Origin: Stenopsyche tienmushanensis
Taxonomy: Eukaryota > Arthropoda > Insecta > Trichoptera > Stenopsychidae
DNA length: 64,000 bases
Assembly (NCBI GenBank): GCA_008973525.1
Contig: WACJ01000069.1
Location: forward strand, 868,001-932,000
Direction of reading: 5' to 3'
Shown: piece after piece, positions 24,962 through 34,239 of the stretch
Position numbering within the stretch: the first letter of the stretch is position 1
How the letters are laid out: every line of letters begins with the position of its first letter
The notes under the pieces: generated by a model
Told to the model about the DNA's origin: nothing
Database searches by the model: none
What the model saw: only the letters and a program-made list of their open reading frames with translations
Made by a program: the position numbers and the translations under genes

Positions 24962-27900
24962 TTATTTGCATGACTCTATAAAGTTAATTTATCATGACCT
25001 GGATGAAGGCGTTGTATCTAATGACATCACATTTTCCCTTGCCAAAATCTGCTTTTATTTGTAAATTTAAATCCATAGTGAAATAAGCTGACGCTTAACA
25101 AAAACAGGTGCCGTTATCGGCGGTTTTACAGCTACAATGGACCAAAATTGGCAACACTTGATCTGGCGGATCCTGTATGTAGTTATAATTAAATACGAAA
25201 TAACGTACTTCTGAGACGGCGTTTGCTTTTAGTATAAGCAATCAAAATTAAAGTGCTAATAATATGTAAATATCCATATGTTTCATTGAATAAGAAAAAT
25301 AAGTTTCACTAAGCTTTCATGCTGATTAATGCCTTAGCAGTAAATCGGCGATAAGTTGTGCCATATCGTATCAATCAAATCAGCGAGTTGGTTTTGATGA
25401 ATCGTTGAAAAATCCTCCAGCAGAAGTGTTAAAATGGTAAAAATACCAAGAAAAGAAGGCGGCGTCAGCCACCCAAGAAGATGATGTCATAAATTGGAGT
25501 CGATAAATCTCTTTTGTCGCAATGTTGTCGCTTTTATCTGCGAAATGTTTATCGCTTTTGGCCAATCAAGCATTCGGATGATGTTAAAAAATGGAATTTA
25601 TCATACGTTTGAACTTATTATATTGTTCTTCCAGGAAACCAATTAAGATAAGACACAACTGCATTGATGAGCTTAAATTATATAATTATGTTAGCGATTA
25701 GAACCTTATTAGCATGGAATACATATTTTACTTTCAATGAAATATATGGTGTCTATAGGATTTCCATAGGATTTTCATGTAGTGATTAACCATTAACTTC
25801 CACATATAATTAAGTTTGGATAAGATTATTTGAATAGGAATTTGTAGATGAAAGACGGTTGTTTGAATTGTTTCAATCTCTTTATGATAAGAGTTCAGGA
25901 TTAAATTCACTATTCATTATTCATCTTGTTTATATCTGATGAATTATTATCAATGTTTATGATTGTTGTAATATTAAAATGTAGTATGATGTAGATTTAA
26001 GCCTGAATATTTTGTGCTACAAATACACACCCATTTTATTCGTAAATTTGTTCTTAAAATCCAATTTAAAAAACAAGCCGAAAAGAGCGACTCCGTTCTT
26101 CTTTACAATTTTTTTTTCACAACTCTCTGGAACACATTGTAAATCAAATGCTTGAAATATTAGATGAGAGCCAGCTCCTGACATTTTCAGCAGCAGAAAG
26201 CCGAGATTATAATCTCACGATGTCTTTCACATTTGTATAAAAGAAATATTAAAATATAGAGTTCTTTAGACTTGTAAAAAGAAGATTAAGCGTATCGCAT
26301 CCCTACAGCTGGATATCAAAGTGTCTTATGACGTACAGTTTTTGTGTTTGCCATCAAAAAAATAAATTTGATTTAAATACACGGGGAATTCGAATTCAAA
26401 GCTTCGATATGGCTTTTGAATCATTAGTATCTTTCACGATCTCGCCTATAAATTCCCCGTTGACAAACTTAATTACATAATATGCGATGATAAACAGTTT
26501 CTCCTATTACATCTCCGTGTGGTAAAATAATCTCGGCGCTGTTAATGCCTAGAGATTAATCACGAAATGTTGAATCCTGAAACATGAGTAATTTTTATGG
26601 CATTTAACATGTGAAACATTCCCAGCGTCAGTAGTAAAAATCCAGCAACGCCATAATTAAAGCCCGGAGTAATTTCAATCCCAGATTATGTAACTACCGG
26701 GGGGAAAAGGATGAAAAGGGATGCTCGATCGATAAAAAACAAGTCCTGCTGACAGCTATTTAATGGCAGCTCGTTCAACTTAATAGTGACAATATGCTGA
26801 TGGCTTTATTAAGAGAATGACTGTGGAAAAATGCGTCTGTTATTTATAGATCATGGGGTTAACTAAATGGGGTATTAAACGTACCCCATCTTTGCATGAA
26901 ATTAATAAAAGTATGACGGTGTGATTTTTTTTAATAATACACAATAGACATTTATCTATTAAAGGGTGATCCTTTGTAGGATTAACTGGTATATTATTAT
27001 AATATGGCCATTTAAATATGTGGCTTTTTCAGGCAATATTTGGACGCCTGTAGTGAAAACAGATTCTTGAATTTACTCATCATTCTTGTGCTGATGTGCT
27101 CTAAGATGAAGATTATTTAATCATTCAATTTCAATATAAATAAATAATTGATGATAACAGCAGAGCTCATATTAATTAATTTTAATTGAAAAACGAGCAA
27201 CAAAAATGATTTTGATCCTAAATGACTTTATCAACAATTTTGGATTGATCTTCCAATACGAAGTTTTCAATATTTTTGCTTGTATAAGATTACTTTTCTG
27301 GAAGATCTGTCTTTTTCCTGGTACTGAAATTAATTAAATTCGGATTAATCTCCTTCGTCCAAAAATCTTATTTAACAAATTTAATCAATTTGATTGTTTG
27401 AAGGGCACTTCAATCAATGAGAAGTATTTTAAGTCATTCTCCAGTAGAATTTCACTAAATCATTATGACTTGTTACCAAATTCATGAGAATTTTCTTTAC
27501 TGGAAATTAAGCTTGTTTCAAAATAAAAATAAGAAAATATATATAAATTCTTACAAAGTGTTTTTTTTAAGTTTTTATTCAATTCTCTTATCGGAGCAAA
27601 CTGTAATATAAAACTGTAACAGTTATTGTTTTTGCGTATATCTTCTATTCTCTCGAGTGCCAATTTCTCTTAGGTGAAATTGAGTCACGTCTCGCTGTAT
27701 ATTCAATCAATTTCTATTTTCCTTTGAAGAACAATGAATTGAAAGACTTTAAGAAATTTGGCATCCCCTCATGTTGAATATAAACTCGACATTATGTATT
27801 CCACGTGTAAAAATGTTGAGGATCTTCAGGGCGTTCGATGCCAATCTTACGAAAACGCCAAATGAAGTTGTGAATCGGTACAAAGGATCTCGCAGCGGAA

Positions 27901-28590
27901 ATAAGGCTTTAAGGCCGAGTATAAAAGTCGTAGCTGAAAACTTGCTGTAATTGATAAGAATCGAATTATTTCACTTGTTATGATCGTAAGTTTAGTTCGC
28001 GTACTTCCGTCGCAGGCCGGATTCAGCAATTTCAACACTTTATAGCGGACTTCCGGCGTTAATCGCTCTTATTGAAAATCTGATAATCTTTTCTTCGAAT
28101 GTCGAGATCTTACAGGTGATGGCACATCCTCATTACGGGTGTTTGAGGATGCAAATTGAATCTTGATAGATTTAATAGGGCTTATTAGTCACGTTCAAGA
28201 ATTTGAACCCAACACGATCCATCCGGAACAAGATCACGCGCCGACCACAAAAGGCTAATGGACAAAAAATATTTTCTCATAATAGCAATTAGTGCCCTAA
28301 TTTTTTTAGAATTTGTGTCTGTATTTTTCAAAATTCGGGACTATCTGGGAAGACACGAGTATTAAAAATCTCCTCCCCAATCGATTAACGGCACGTTCTC
28401 ACGGTCGGCGCCTTTTACCTATTTTTATTAAATGGTCATCTCGATTGTGGTAAAACCATTATGGTCATTTTTTTGGGTTAATAATTCGGTTATAACGAGG
28501 ATCGATATATCGGCGAAGAATTTTTGTTTGTTCTGGTCGAAACTATAAACATTTTATATATCAATGCCGTATTTACAGTTATTGTTCATT
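24962..28590. other. Unassigned noncoding DNA
   Basis: No gene recognised. Bases 25148-25185 share a short repeat with 43497-43533 (listed separately). A 46-codon plus-strand frame starting near 27808 and several minus-strand frames show no firm family assignment. The stretch at about 26380-26800 is less AT-rich and may be conserved noncoding sequence. Confidence 0.45.
25148..25185 (+). repeat. Short repeat K, copy 1
   Basis: AATTGGCAACACTTGAT, a few bases, then GATCCTGTA matches AATTGGTAACACTTGACTTGG...CACCCTGTA at 43497-43533. The reverse reading, TACAGGGTG..., resembles a Tc1/IS630-type transposon end, but no partner end was found, so the class stays open. Confidence 0.4.
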
Positions 28591-28601
28591 ATATGAACAT
28601 A

Positions 28602-28958
28602 GCGAGGAAAGGAGGGACTGGACTCCTTGTACTCTAGAAAGCCCTTTCCAGTAGAGTCAAAAAGGTCGTCTAGAGTAGTTTTCCACCACCTCCCTATGAA
28701 AACTACTCAGTCTTTACAAACCCCCCAAACTCCTTATCGAGACGTTCGCGAAAGTGTTCGTCAATACGTTCACTCAGGATACCCGTTGGGTGAGCGTTCA
28801 AAATAAAATTCGGTGGTAATGCTACCTTCAATATCGAGCGAATGAGGAGGTGAATGTATGATACAGACGAAATGGATGTAACCCCTTCCTATGAATGGAT
28901 ATTGAAGAGGCCCATAGTTCTGTAGTGGACTGTCAGTGGCTGCACTATGATGATGATG
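28602..28958 (+). mobile_element. 5'-truncated LINE 3' end with (GAT)n tail
   Basis: An 11-bp direct repeat, ATATGAACATA, flanks the unit (28591-28601 and 28959-28969). The unit ends in TGCACTATGATGATGATGAT after GAAGAGGCCCATAG and GTAGTGGACTG. Insect non-LTR retrotransposons of the RTE/Jockey-like groups commonly end with a GAGGCC..AGTGGAC block followed by (GAT)n, so this is read as a 5'-truncated insertion made by target-primed reverse transcription. No reverse transcriptase coding is retained in these about 357 bp. Confidence 0.75.
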
Positions 28959-29104
28959 ATATGAACATATATTTTCTTTTCTAATTAAATTTTTTGCGCA
29001 GGTTGGAAAGTGTTAAAATCCGCAAGTAGTCTTAATAAAATCAAGATGATTGTCTTTAGTTTCTTTCAATACTTCCTGAGGAACTTTTTATAGTCTTTAA
29101 GACT

Positions 29105-29205
29105 ACTTCAAATTTTTATCATTCAACACATTCACCCGGGTGGCTTGTTGGGTGAGCATTTACAAATATGTTTGGCAGTCATTTGAGGAATGCAATTTTA
29201 GCTTC
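29105..29205 (+). repeat. Diverged relative of part of the LINE 3' end
   Basis: CATTCACCCGGGTGGCTTGTTGGGTGAGCATT resembles (in pieces) GTTCACTCAGG..CCCGTTGGGTGAGCGTT inside the LINE fragment just upstream, followed by similarly spaced GGTGGTAAT/GGCAGTCAT blocks. The similarity is short and I cannot fix the ends. Confidence 0.3.
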
Positions 29206-29232
29206 ATAATTTTCACCATTTATTTTAACATA

Positions 29233-29520
29233 CAGTAGACTCGATTATCCGGGCTAATGCTGGGGAGGAAGGCGACGGATAATTGAAAAACACGGATAAT
29301 CCAGATAATCAAATTTTTACTTGGTTACGAATATAATATCATATTTACATTACAAAATTTTATTTCAGACTTATTAATACTCATTATTTATTAATAAAAA
29401 CGCTCATACAAGAGGATTCAAATATAACCCGGAATTTTGATGTACATTGTTATGTATAAAAATACAAATTAAGTATCATTTTTTCTACATAGTTCTATTC
29501 CTCAGGGAAAAAATCATCAG
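29233..29520. mobile_element. pogo/Tigger-like terminal fragment
   Basis: After a TA, the sequence CAGTAGACTCGATTATCCGG continues with GCTAATGCTGGGGA, ACGGATAAT and ACGGATAATCCAGATAATC. The same terminus (CAATAGACTCTCAATTATC) starts the pogo element at 46863, and similarity continues for about 120 bp. CAGT...ATTATCCG ends with TA target sites are typical of pogo/Tigger elements. The right end is not identifiable. From about 29409 the sequence matches a block found inside another element at 47289-47380. Confidence 0.62.
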
Positions 29521-29630
29521 ATCAATCAGATAGGAGTTGTCATTGACGAAAGATGGCGGTTATTCCGAATTCCCTATTGTAAGGTGTGTGTTCCCAGTAT
29601 AATTGGGTGAGTATTAAGAAAAATAAGATA

Positions 29631-29962
29631 CTTAATCGACCGTACAAATGCACTTATCTCTCAGGACCATGCAGTGTGTAAAAAACTTGTATATCGATAA
29701 ATAAACACTGTTGATAGCACACAATGTTCGTTCATTTCTTCGCGTAAACATAAACAATACACATGAAATCGATTCATTTGAGTTATCGATCTGTACAATC
29801 ATACGATGTACGCAAGACACTCTTTCCGTCTCTGTCTCTCATTCACAATATCCAAACTCAACGTGCAAGATACTGACCGCCTCTGTCTCTCTTCAAAATC
29901 ATCGTACAAGAATGCCATTTCTGAATCACTGGAATTCGATCGCAAATACGCGACTGTACTCT
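29631..29962 (+). repeat. Interspersed repeat family B, copy 3
   Basis: Matches family B from the CACTTATC segment through AAATAAACACT, AACATAAACAATACA, ATCGATCTGTACAATC, the CTCTTTCCGTCTCTGTC-type pyrimidine tract, AAGAATGCC.TTTCTGAA, CACTGGAATTC and CGCAAATACGCGAC. A segment present in the 63-kb copy between TCATT and ATCGATCT is missing here. Confidence 0.75.
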
Positions 29963-29965
29963 ACA

Positions 29966-31970
29966 AAAGGTTAAGCATGTAAGATGTTGTTAATAGTATT
30001 TTCTGCTATATACAGGGAGATTTTTTATTGTCTTGATCATCTTTCAGGCTCTAATTTGCAGCAATAGAGTTGCTTAGAATAATTTGATGCGGATGAACAA
30101 AATGATAAATTTATGAAAAATAAATCACTTGAATTAACTTGAACACGAGTATATGCATGGCTATGTGTAAATATACGCTGGCATGTCTTTTATGAGTTGC
30201 ATATGAGATTTAGTTGATAGTGAGAATATTTTTACTGATTTATGATCGTCGATCATTTATGCATAGGTTCATACAAATATTGTTTGGGGTGAAAAATAAA
30301 AGGATCATTTAAAAATAAATTAAAACAATGCTATTATGCTGCGATGGTAATTTTTTTATTATTGAAATTTATCGCCTCGACTTTGTGTTATATAATAGCT
30401 GATAATAACATAATTCTTGTGTGCATGCTCATATTATCATATTTCTTAATTCTTTTCGCTTCTATGGCAGTCCCGTACCAAAAATTTCGGCTTTAATTAA
30501 GTCATTACATTAATTTATGCGTCAGACGTGACTTCCGCGCGTCACACGTTAATATGTACGTAAGTACATTTTTATTTCATTTTATTCAAAATTAAATCAG
30601 TCCGACCGGTGTTTGGCAATAATGTTGGAATTTAAATAGGCTCATGTGTTAGAGTTTACATTTTAATATGTCGGGGGATTATTGTTTGCTTGTACTAAGG
30701 AAAAACTATGTTTCGAGATTTTACACTGCTATCTTATATTGATTTTAGCATGCCGGTTATCAAAGCGAAAGTGTTAAAATACAAGTGATTTGACTTCCGT
30801 ACCAGTGGAAAGCTTCACGATCGATTGATGCTTATGAAAGTTCCTTAAATATAAGCATGATTTTGATTTGCAGATTTAAAGGAAGATATTTCGGTAAGAA
30901 TATGATTTGCCAAAAAATATTTTTTCAAGGGGATAAAAGCATGTGACGCCGCAGGTACTTTCCGAGAATGTAATTAAGGAAAGTAAGCTGCTTACCAAGA
31001 ACACATATCACGCTTCACATCACCCAGGCTTCTCTGGTTGCCATTTTTGAAGATTTTTGCGATAGATAAATACAAGTCTAATGGGTCGTAATCCTCGAAG
31101 TGTGTAAAAGGCAAGTTTCGCAGAAAAACTGTTAATGCGATGGACGAACAGTCTGACGTCTACCTGGCGGATGATTCAAGGCCGTAAATAGCTTTGTCTC
31201 CGAGGGGGGTCATTAGTAAATATTTGGAAACATGTTATGAAATAGCTGAAAGTGAATCAAGCTATTTTATGAAGTTTGCTTTTATGGCTTTATTACACAA
31301 TTCGGACCCGATGGGTTTTACCGCGCGTTTGACATGGCCACATGTCACGTATCCTCGTTAGAATGCTTCAAAAATAGCCCCCTAATGAGATAACCTGATT
31401 CTATCAATTTCATAATGATATGTAATAATTTATGAATTTGGGGATTCACAAAAAAAAATCGTTTTCCACAAGCGGGCTAAAAAATCCAGAAAGTGATACG
31501 TGGCGAATAATGAATATCTACAAATCATACAAATTTATATGAAAATTTGTGTTAAAATAACACTCGGACGGCAAACATTAACTTTATAATAGTACGAGAG
31601 ACAGCGGCCGCAATTTTACATCTATTTCTACAAAGCTAATTTTTGTTTTTAGTCAGTGTTTATATAATGTAAATCAGGAAAGTTATAGTCTACAAAGCTT
31701 TCAACGTTGCGAACATTAAAAACAATTTTCGAAACTGGAATAATTGTACATACCGGCATTAAATTAAAATCTACAAAGGTGCTTTTTGGTCTATAAGTAG
31801 TTTACCTTAATTGTTGTTATATAAGCGTCGTCTACTTTCTATACAAGATAGCCAGGACTTCGGTAGACGTGGCTAAATTTGTAGCGCGGAAACTTGATTA
31901 AAATATTGCAACTTTCAAAGGATTGCAATATTAAGTACAATTTATTATAAGCAGCTATAACATCACAACA
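29966..31970. other. Unassigned noncoding DNA
   Basis: No recognised gene or transposon end. Parts around 30930-31200 are less AT-rich than the rest but give no coding signal. Confidence 0.5.
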
Positions 31971-32056
31971 TATTAGGGTGTCCCATAAGTTTTATATCAT
32001 TTTTTAAATTAAAATTTTTACTACGTAAAGAATTTTTCAATTAAAGAAATAAATAA

Positions 32057-32226
32057 TAATCTGAAGGGGCAATGCCTGGATAATATGAGGGATGAGGTAA
32101 AATATCCCAGTCAAATGATAATCATTTATTTCTGACGAGCAAAGACACATGAGGCCTGGCGTTATCATGATGAAAAACAACGCCTCGTCTGTTCGCTAAT
32201 TCTGGCCGTTTTCTGACAATTGCACC
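32057..32226 (-). pseudogene. mariner transposase, C-terminal catalytic part
   Basis: The minus-strand frame reads KGAIVRKRPELANRRGVVFHHDNARPHVSLLVRNK, a stop, then LSFDWDILPHPSYYPGIAPSDYYLF. The second catalytic aspartate lies in HHDNARPH and the third in APSDYYLF. Counting the stop as one residue, 34 positions lie between them, the DD34D spacing of mariner. The in-frame stop and a second stop right after YYLFL inactivate it. The piece joins the one at 33318 once the hAT insertion and its duplicated target are set aside. Usual length is about 345 residues; roughly 60 are here. Confidence 0.88.
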
Positions 32227-32521
32227 CTTTAGATCAGTGGTTCCTAACCTGTGGGGAATTACCCCCCGAGGGGTAAAACGGCTTTTCTGCGGGGGTAATG
32301 GCAATATTCATTTTCAGTATGTAGATATAATAATAAAATGACAGATGAGCGTCATATGGCTTGCACTCTCTTCCAAGAAGTCTCTCACTGTGTTCTAATG
32401 CCTTTCTAGTAATCCTTCTCGCAAGGAGAGGGATGAAGAGACGAGAGACGGAGACGATACAGTTTCAATTTACTCGAGCACTAATTTGCACTTTCGCATT
32501 TGTGAGAGTATTTTAAGTGAA

Positions 32522-32728
32522 ATGACTTCTTCTTCTGGAAAAAAGCGCTTGTATAAAGAAGCATTTCTACAATGGGGTTTCACGAATATTGTTGACAGGA
32601 ATATGGAAAAACCTCAGTGTGTTATATGTAATAAAGTTCTTGGTACAGAGAACATGAAACCGAGCAAACTTAAAGAACATTTCGAGAATGTTCACAAGGA
32701 GTTGGCAGGTAAAAAATTCGATTTTTGA
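32522..32728 (+). pseudogene. hAT transposase N-terminal BED zinc finger fragment
   Basis: From the ATG at 32522 the frame reads MTSSSGKKRLYKEAFLQWGF...KPQCVICNKVLGTEN...PSKLKEHFENVHKEL. The pair C-x2-C and H-x4-H with the MKPSKLKEHF context are those of the BED fingers found at the N-terminus of Buster-type hAT transposases and of domesticated ZBED proteins. BED fingers bind DNA, here presumably the transposon ends. The frame stops after FDF, just where a poly-A tract suggests a frameshift. The first in-frame ATG is at 32486, but 32522 fits family starts better. About 68 residues of more than 550 remain. Confidence 0.85.
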
Positions 32729-32827
32729 TTTCTTAAAAAAAAAAGTGTTCGCAATTGGACTAAACCTAAAATTAAAAAAAACTTGCAAATGCAAAACAAT
32801 TTCAACTTTCACATTAACCATCATTAA

Positions 32828-33123
32828 CCCCTTCAACGTTTTGATTCATTGTTAAAAGTGTCATCCATAGTGACGCGATCTTTTTGCCTTTTCGATCTTT
32901 TCGCATCATATCTAATGTACGAAAATAGTATATCATTAAGCTCGAACAAGTCAGTTCCCGAGATGAATCATTCTTACATTTAACGTACGCAACAATCCAA
33001 TCGGACATATCCGTCATTTTCTATTGAGGTTTGCTTAACTTTCACAATGCGGATATATCCGTCATACCCACTTTGCATGGACTTTGGTCTTGACGGATAT
33101 ATACGTCATATCCGCTTAAGGGG
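32828..33123. mobile_element. TTAA-flanked MITE nested in the hAT element
   Basis: TTAA borders both sides (32824-32827 and 33124-33127). The ends are CCCCTTCAACG on the left and, read inward, CCCCTTAAGCGG on the right; piggyBac-type termini often begin CCC. The 296-bp interior contains three spaced copies of a GGATATATCCGTCA-like palindromic motif near the right half. The 67-codon minus-strand frame inside has no recognised domain. It is the youngest of three nested layers. Confidence 0.75.
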
Positions 33124-33317
33124 TTAAATTAATGAAGAAAGTATTTTAAAATTGTAATTTCCTATAGTTTTGTGCAATTTCATGATAAATAAAGGCTATT
33201 TGTATGTATTATATATGTTGTTTTCTTCAACAAAATTTTAAAGGGGGGTAAAATCAATTTCCCTGATAGGCTATAGGGGTAATGAGACTAAAAAGGTTAG
33301 GAAACACTGCTTTAGAT

Positions 33318-33720
33318 TGTCTAGTTGGAAACAATATCTTGTTGAATTGATCGTTTCACCTTGCTGAATTAGTTCATAATAAACTACCCCCTTCCAGTCC
33401 CACCAAATGCATATCAAAACTTTTTTTGGATGTAGGCCAGGTTTAGCTACAGTTAAAGCTTCTGTACCCTTGGTCCAAGACCGTTTACGTTTGATATTCT
33501 CATAGAGTATCCAATTTTCATCTCCAGTGACAAGTCTCTTTAAAAAAGGTTGGCTATTATGTCGTCGGAGAAGAAGATCGCATGTTGAAATACGCTGAAA
33601 TTTATTTGAGTCATTCAGTTCATGAGGAAGCCACACATCTGAACGATTGATGTAGCCCAATTTTGTCAGATGATTATGGACGCGCGTTGCTGCCACAGAT
33701 GTATTCTGGAGTGATAGAAA
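33318..33720 (-). pseudogene. mariner transposase, central part
   Basis: The minus-strand frame reads SVAATRVHNHLTKLGY, then VWLPHELN, FLKRLVTGDENWILYEN, KRKRSW, VAKPGLHPKK and LICIWWDWKGVVYYEL. WVPHEL-like and GDE-W-Y blocks identify a mariner transposase; the aspartate of TGDENW is the first catalytic residue. The piece ends at DNLK, exactly at the hAT target duplication, and continues at 32226. The N-terminal helix-turn-helix region is lost upstream of about 33720. A GTG in VAATRV is not a real start. Confidence 0.9.
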
Positions 33721-33754
33721 TAATGAAAATTATTTGATTTTGTTTGTTTAATAT

Positions 33755-34042
33755 ACAAACATTGATTTTTATATATGAGATCTATTGTAAGTTAATTGCA
33801 CTATACCTATATTATTTAAGAAAGTGCAAATAATAAGTCGGCAAAGATTTATTGCAATCGAATGAACGGTATGGTAGCGCATTAAATACGGACAAACAAA
33901 CATTAATTTTTATATACTAGACTAAGCCTATGTTATACGCGAAATTTTTAGCATTAAGTGGACGAAGTTTTATCGCTATTCGATGAACGGTATGGCAGCG
34001 CATTTCACATGAACAAAATCCAATTCATTTTTACATATTAGA
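33755..34042 (-). repeat. Degenerate tandem repeat inside the mariner 5' region
   Basis: Three units are seen in reverse complement. Each opens with TCTAATATGTAAAAAT-like sequence (unit starts at 34042, 33921 and 33780); two continue with GCGCTACCATACCGTTCAT-like sequence about 50-60 bases on. Spacing is about 121 and 141 bp. The TATATAAAAAT..ATGTTTGTTTGT opening resembles a motif common in dispersed insect repeats, possibly Helitron-related, but I cannot assign it firmly. Confidence 0.55.
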
Positions 34043-34239
34043 TTTATTTACAGGTTTCATTTTTTCAAACGTCAGCAACAACATCATCGTGATAAACTCC
34101 TCCTTTGGATTTAACTAATAATGTGGGTTTTTGGTGTCAAAATCAAAAGATGACGAGAAATTGTAGATAATGGAGGAAAATTTTTACAACATTTAAAAAA
34201 TATCTAAAAATGCGCATGAACTTTTGGACTGACCTGATA

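Larger units (their letters stand above)
32235..33309 (+). mobile_element. hAT element (Buster-like) inserted in the mariner transposase
   Basis: A perfect 8-bp duplication CTTTAGAT flanks it (32227-32234 and 33310-33317). The ends are inverted: CAGTGGTTCCTAACCTGTG and, read inward from the right, CAGTGTTTCCTAACCTTTT. CAGTGGTTC...-type termini and an 8-bp duplication are hAT features. The interior encodes a BED zinc finger (32522-32728) but no catalytic region, so the 1075-bp copy is internally deleted. It contains a further TTAA-flanked insertion at 32828-33123. Confidence 0.92.
31973..34237 (-). mobile_element. mariner-family transposon carrying nested insertions
   Basis: TA dinucleotides flank the element (31971-31972, 34238-34239). 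The left end TTAGGGTGTCCCATAAGTT and the right end, read inward, TCAGGTCAGTCCAAAAGTT form imperfect terminal inverted repeats ending in the AAGTT typical of many mariner elements. The transposase reads on the minus strand in two pieces. It is interrupted by a hAT element at 32235-33309, and its 5' third is replaced or invaded by a tandem repeat at about 33755-34042. Without the hAT insertion about 1.2 kb remains, close to the usual 1.3 kb. Confidence 0.88.

Noticed and set aside
32814..33017. 67-codon minus-strand ORF inside the TTAA MITE as a transposase remnant
   Set aside because: No recognisable piggyBac motif; the element is too small and the frame is probably chance.
33061..33127. Palindromic GGATATATCCGTCA sites as a host regulatory operator
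   Set aside because: They fall within a mobile element, so a transposon function is the simpler reading.
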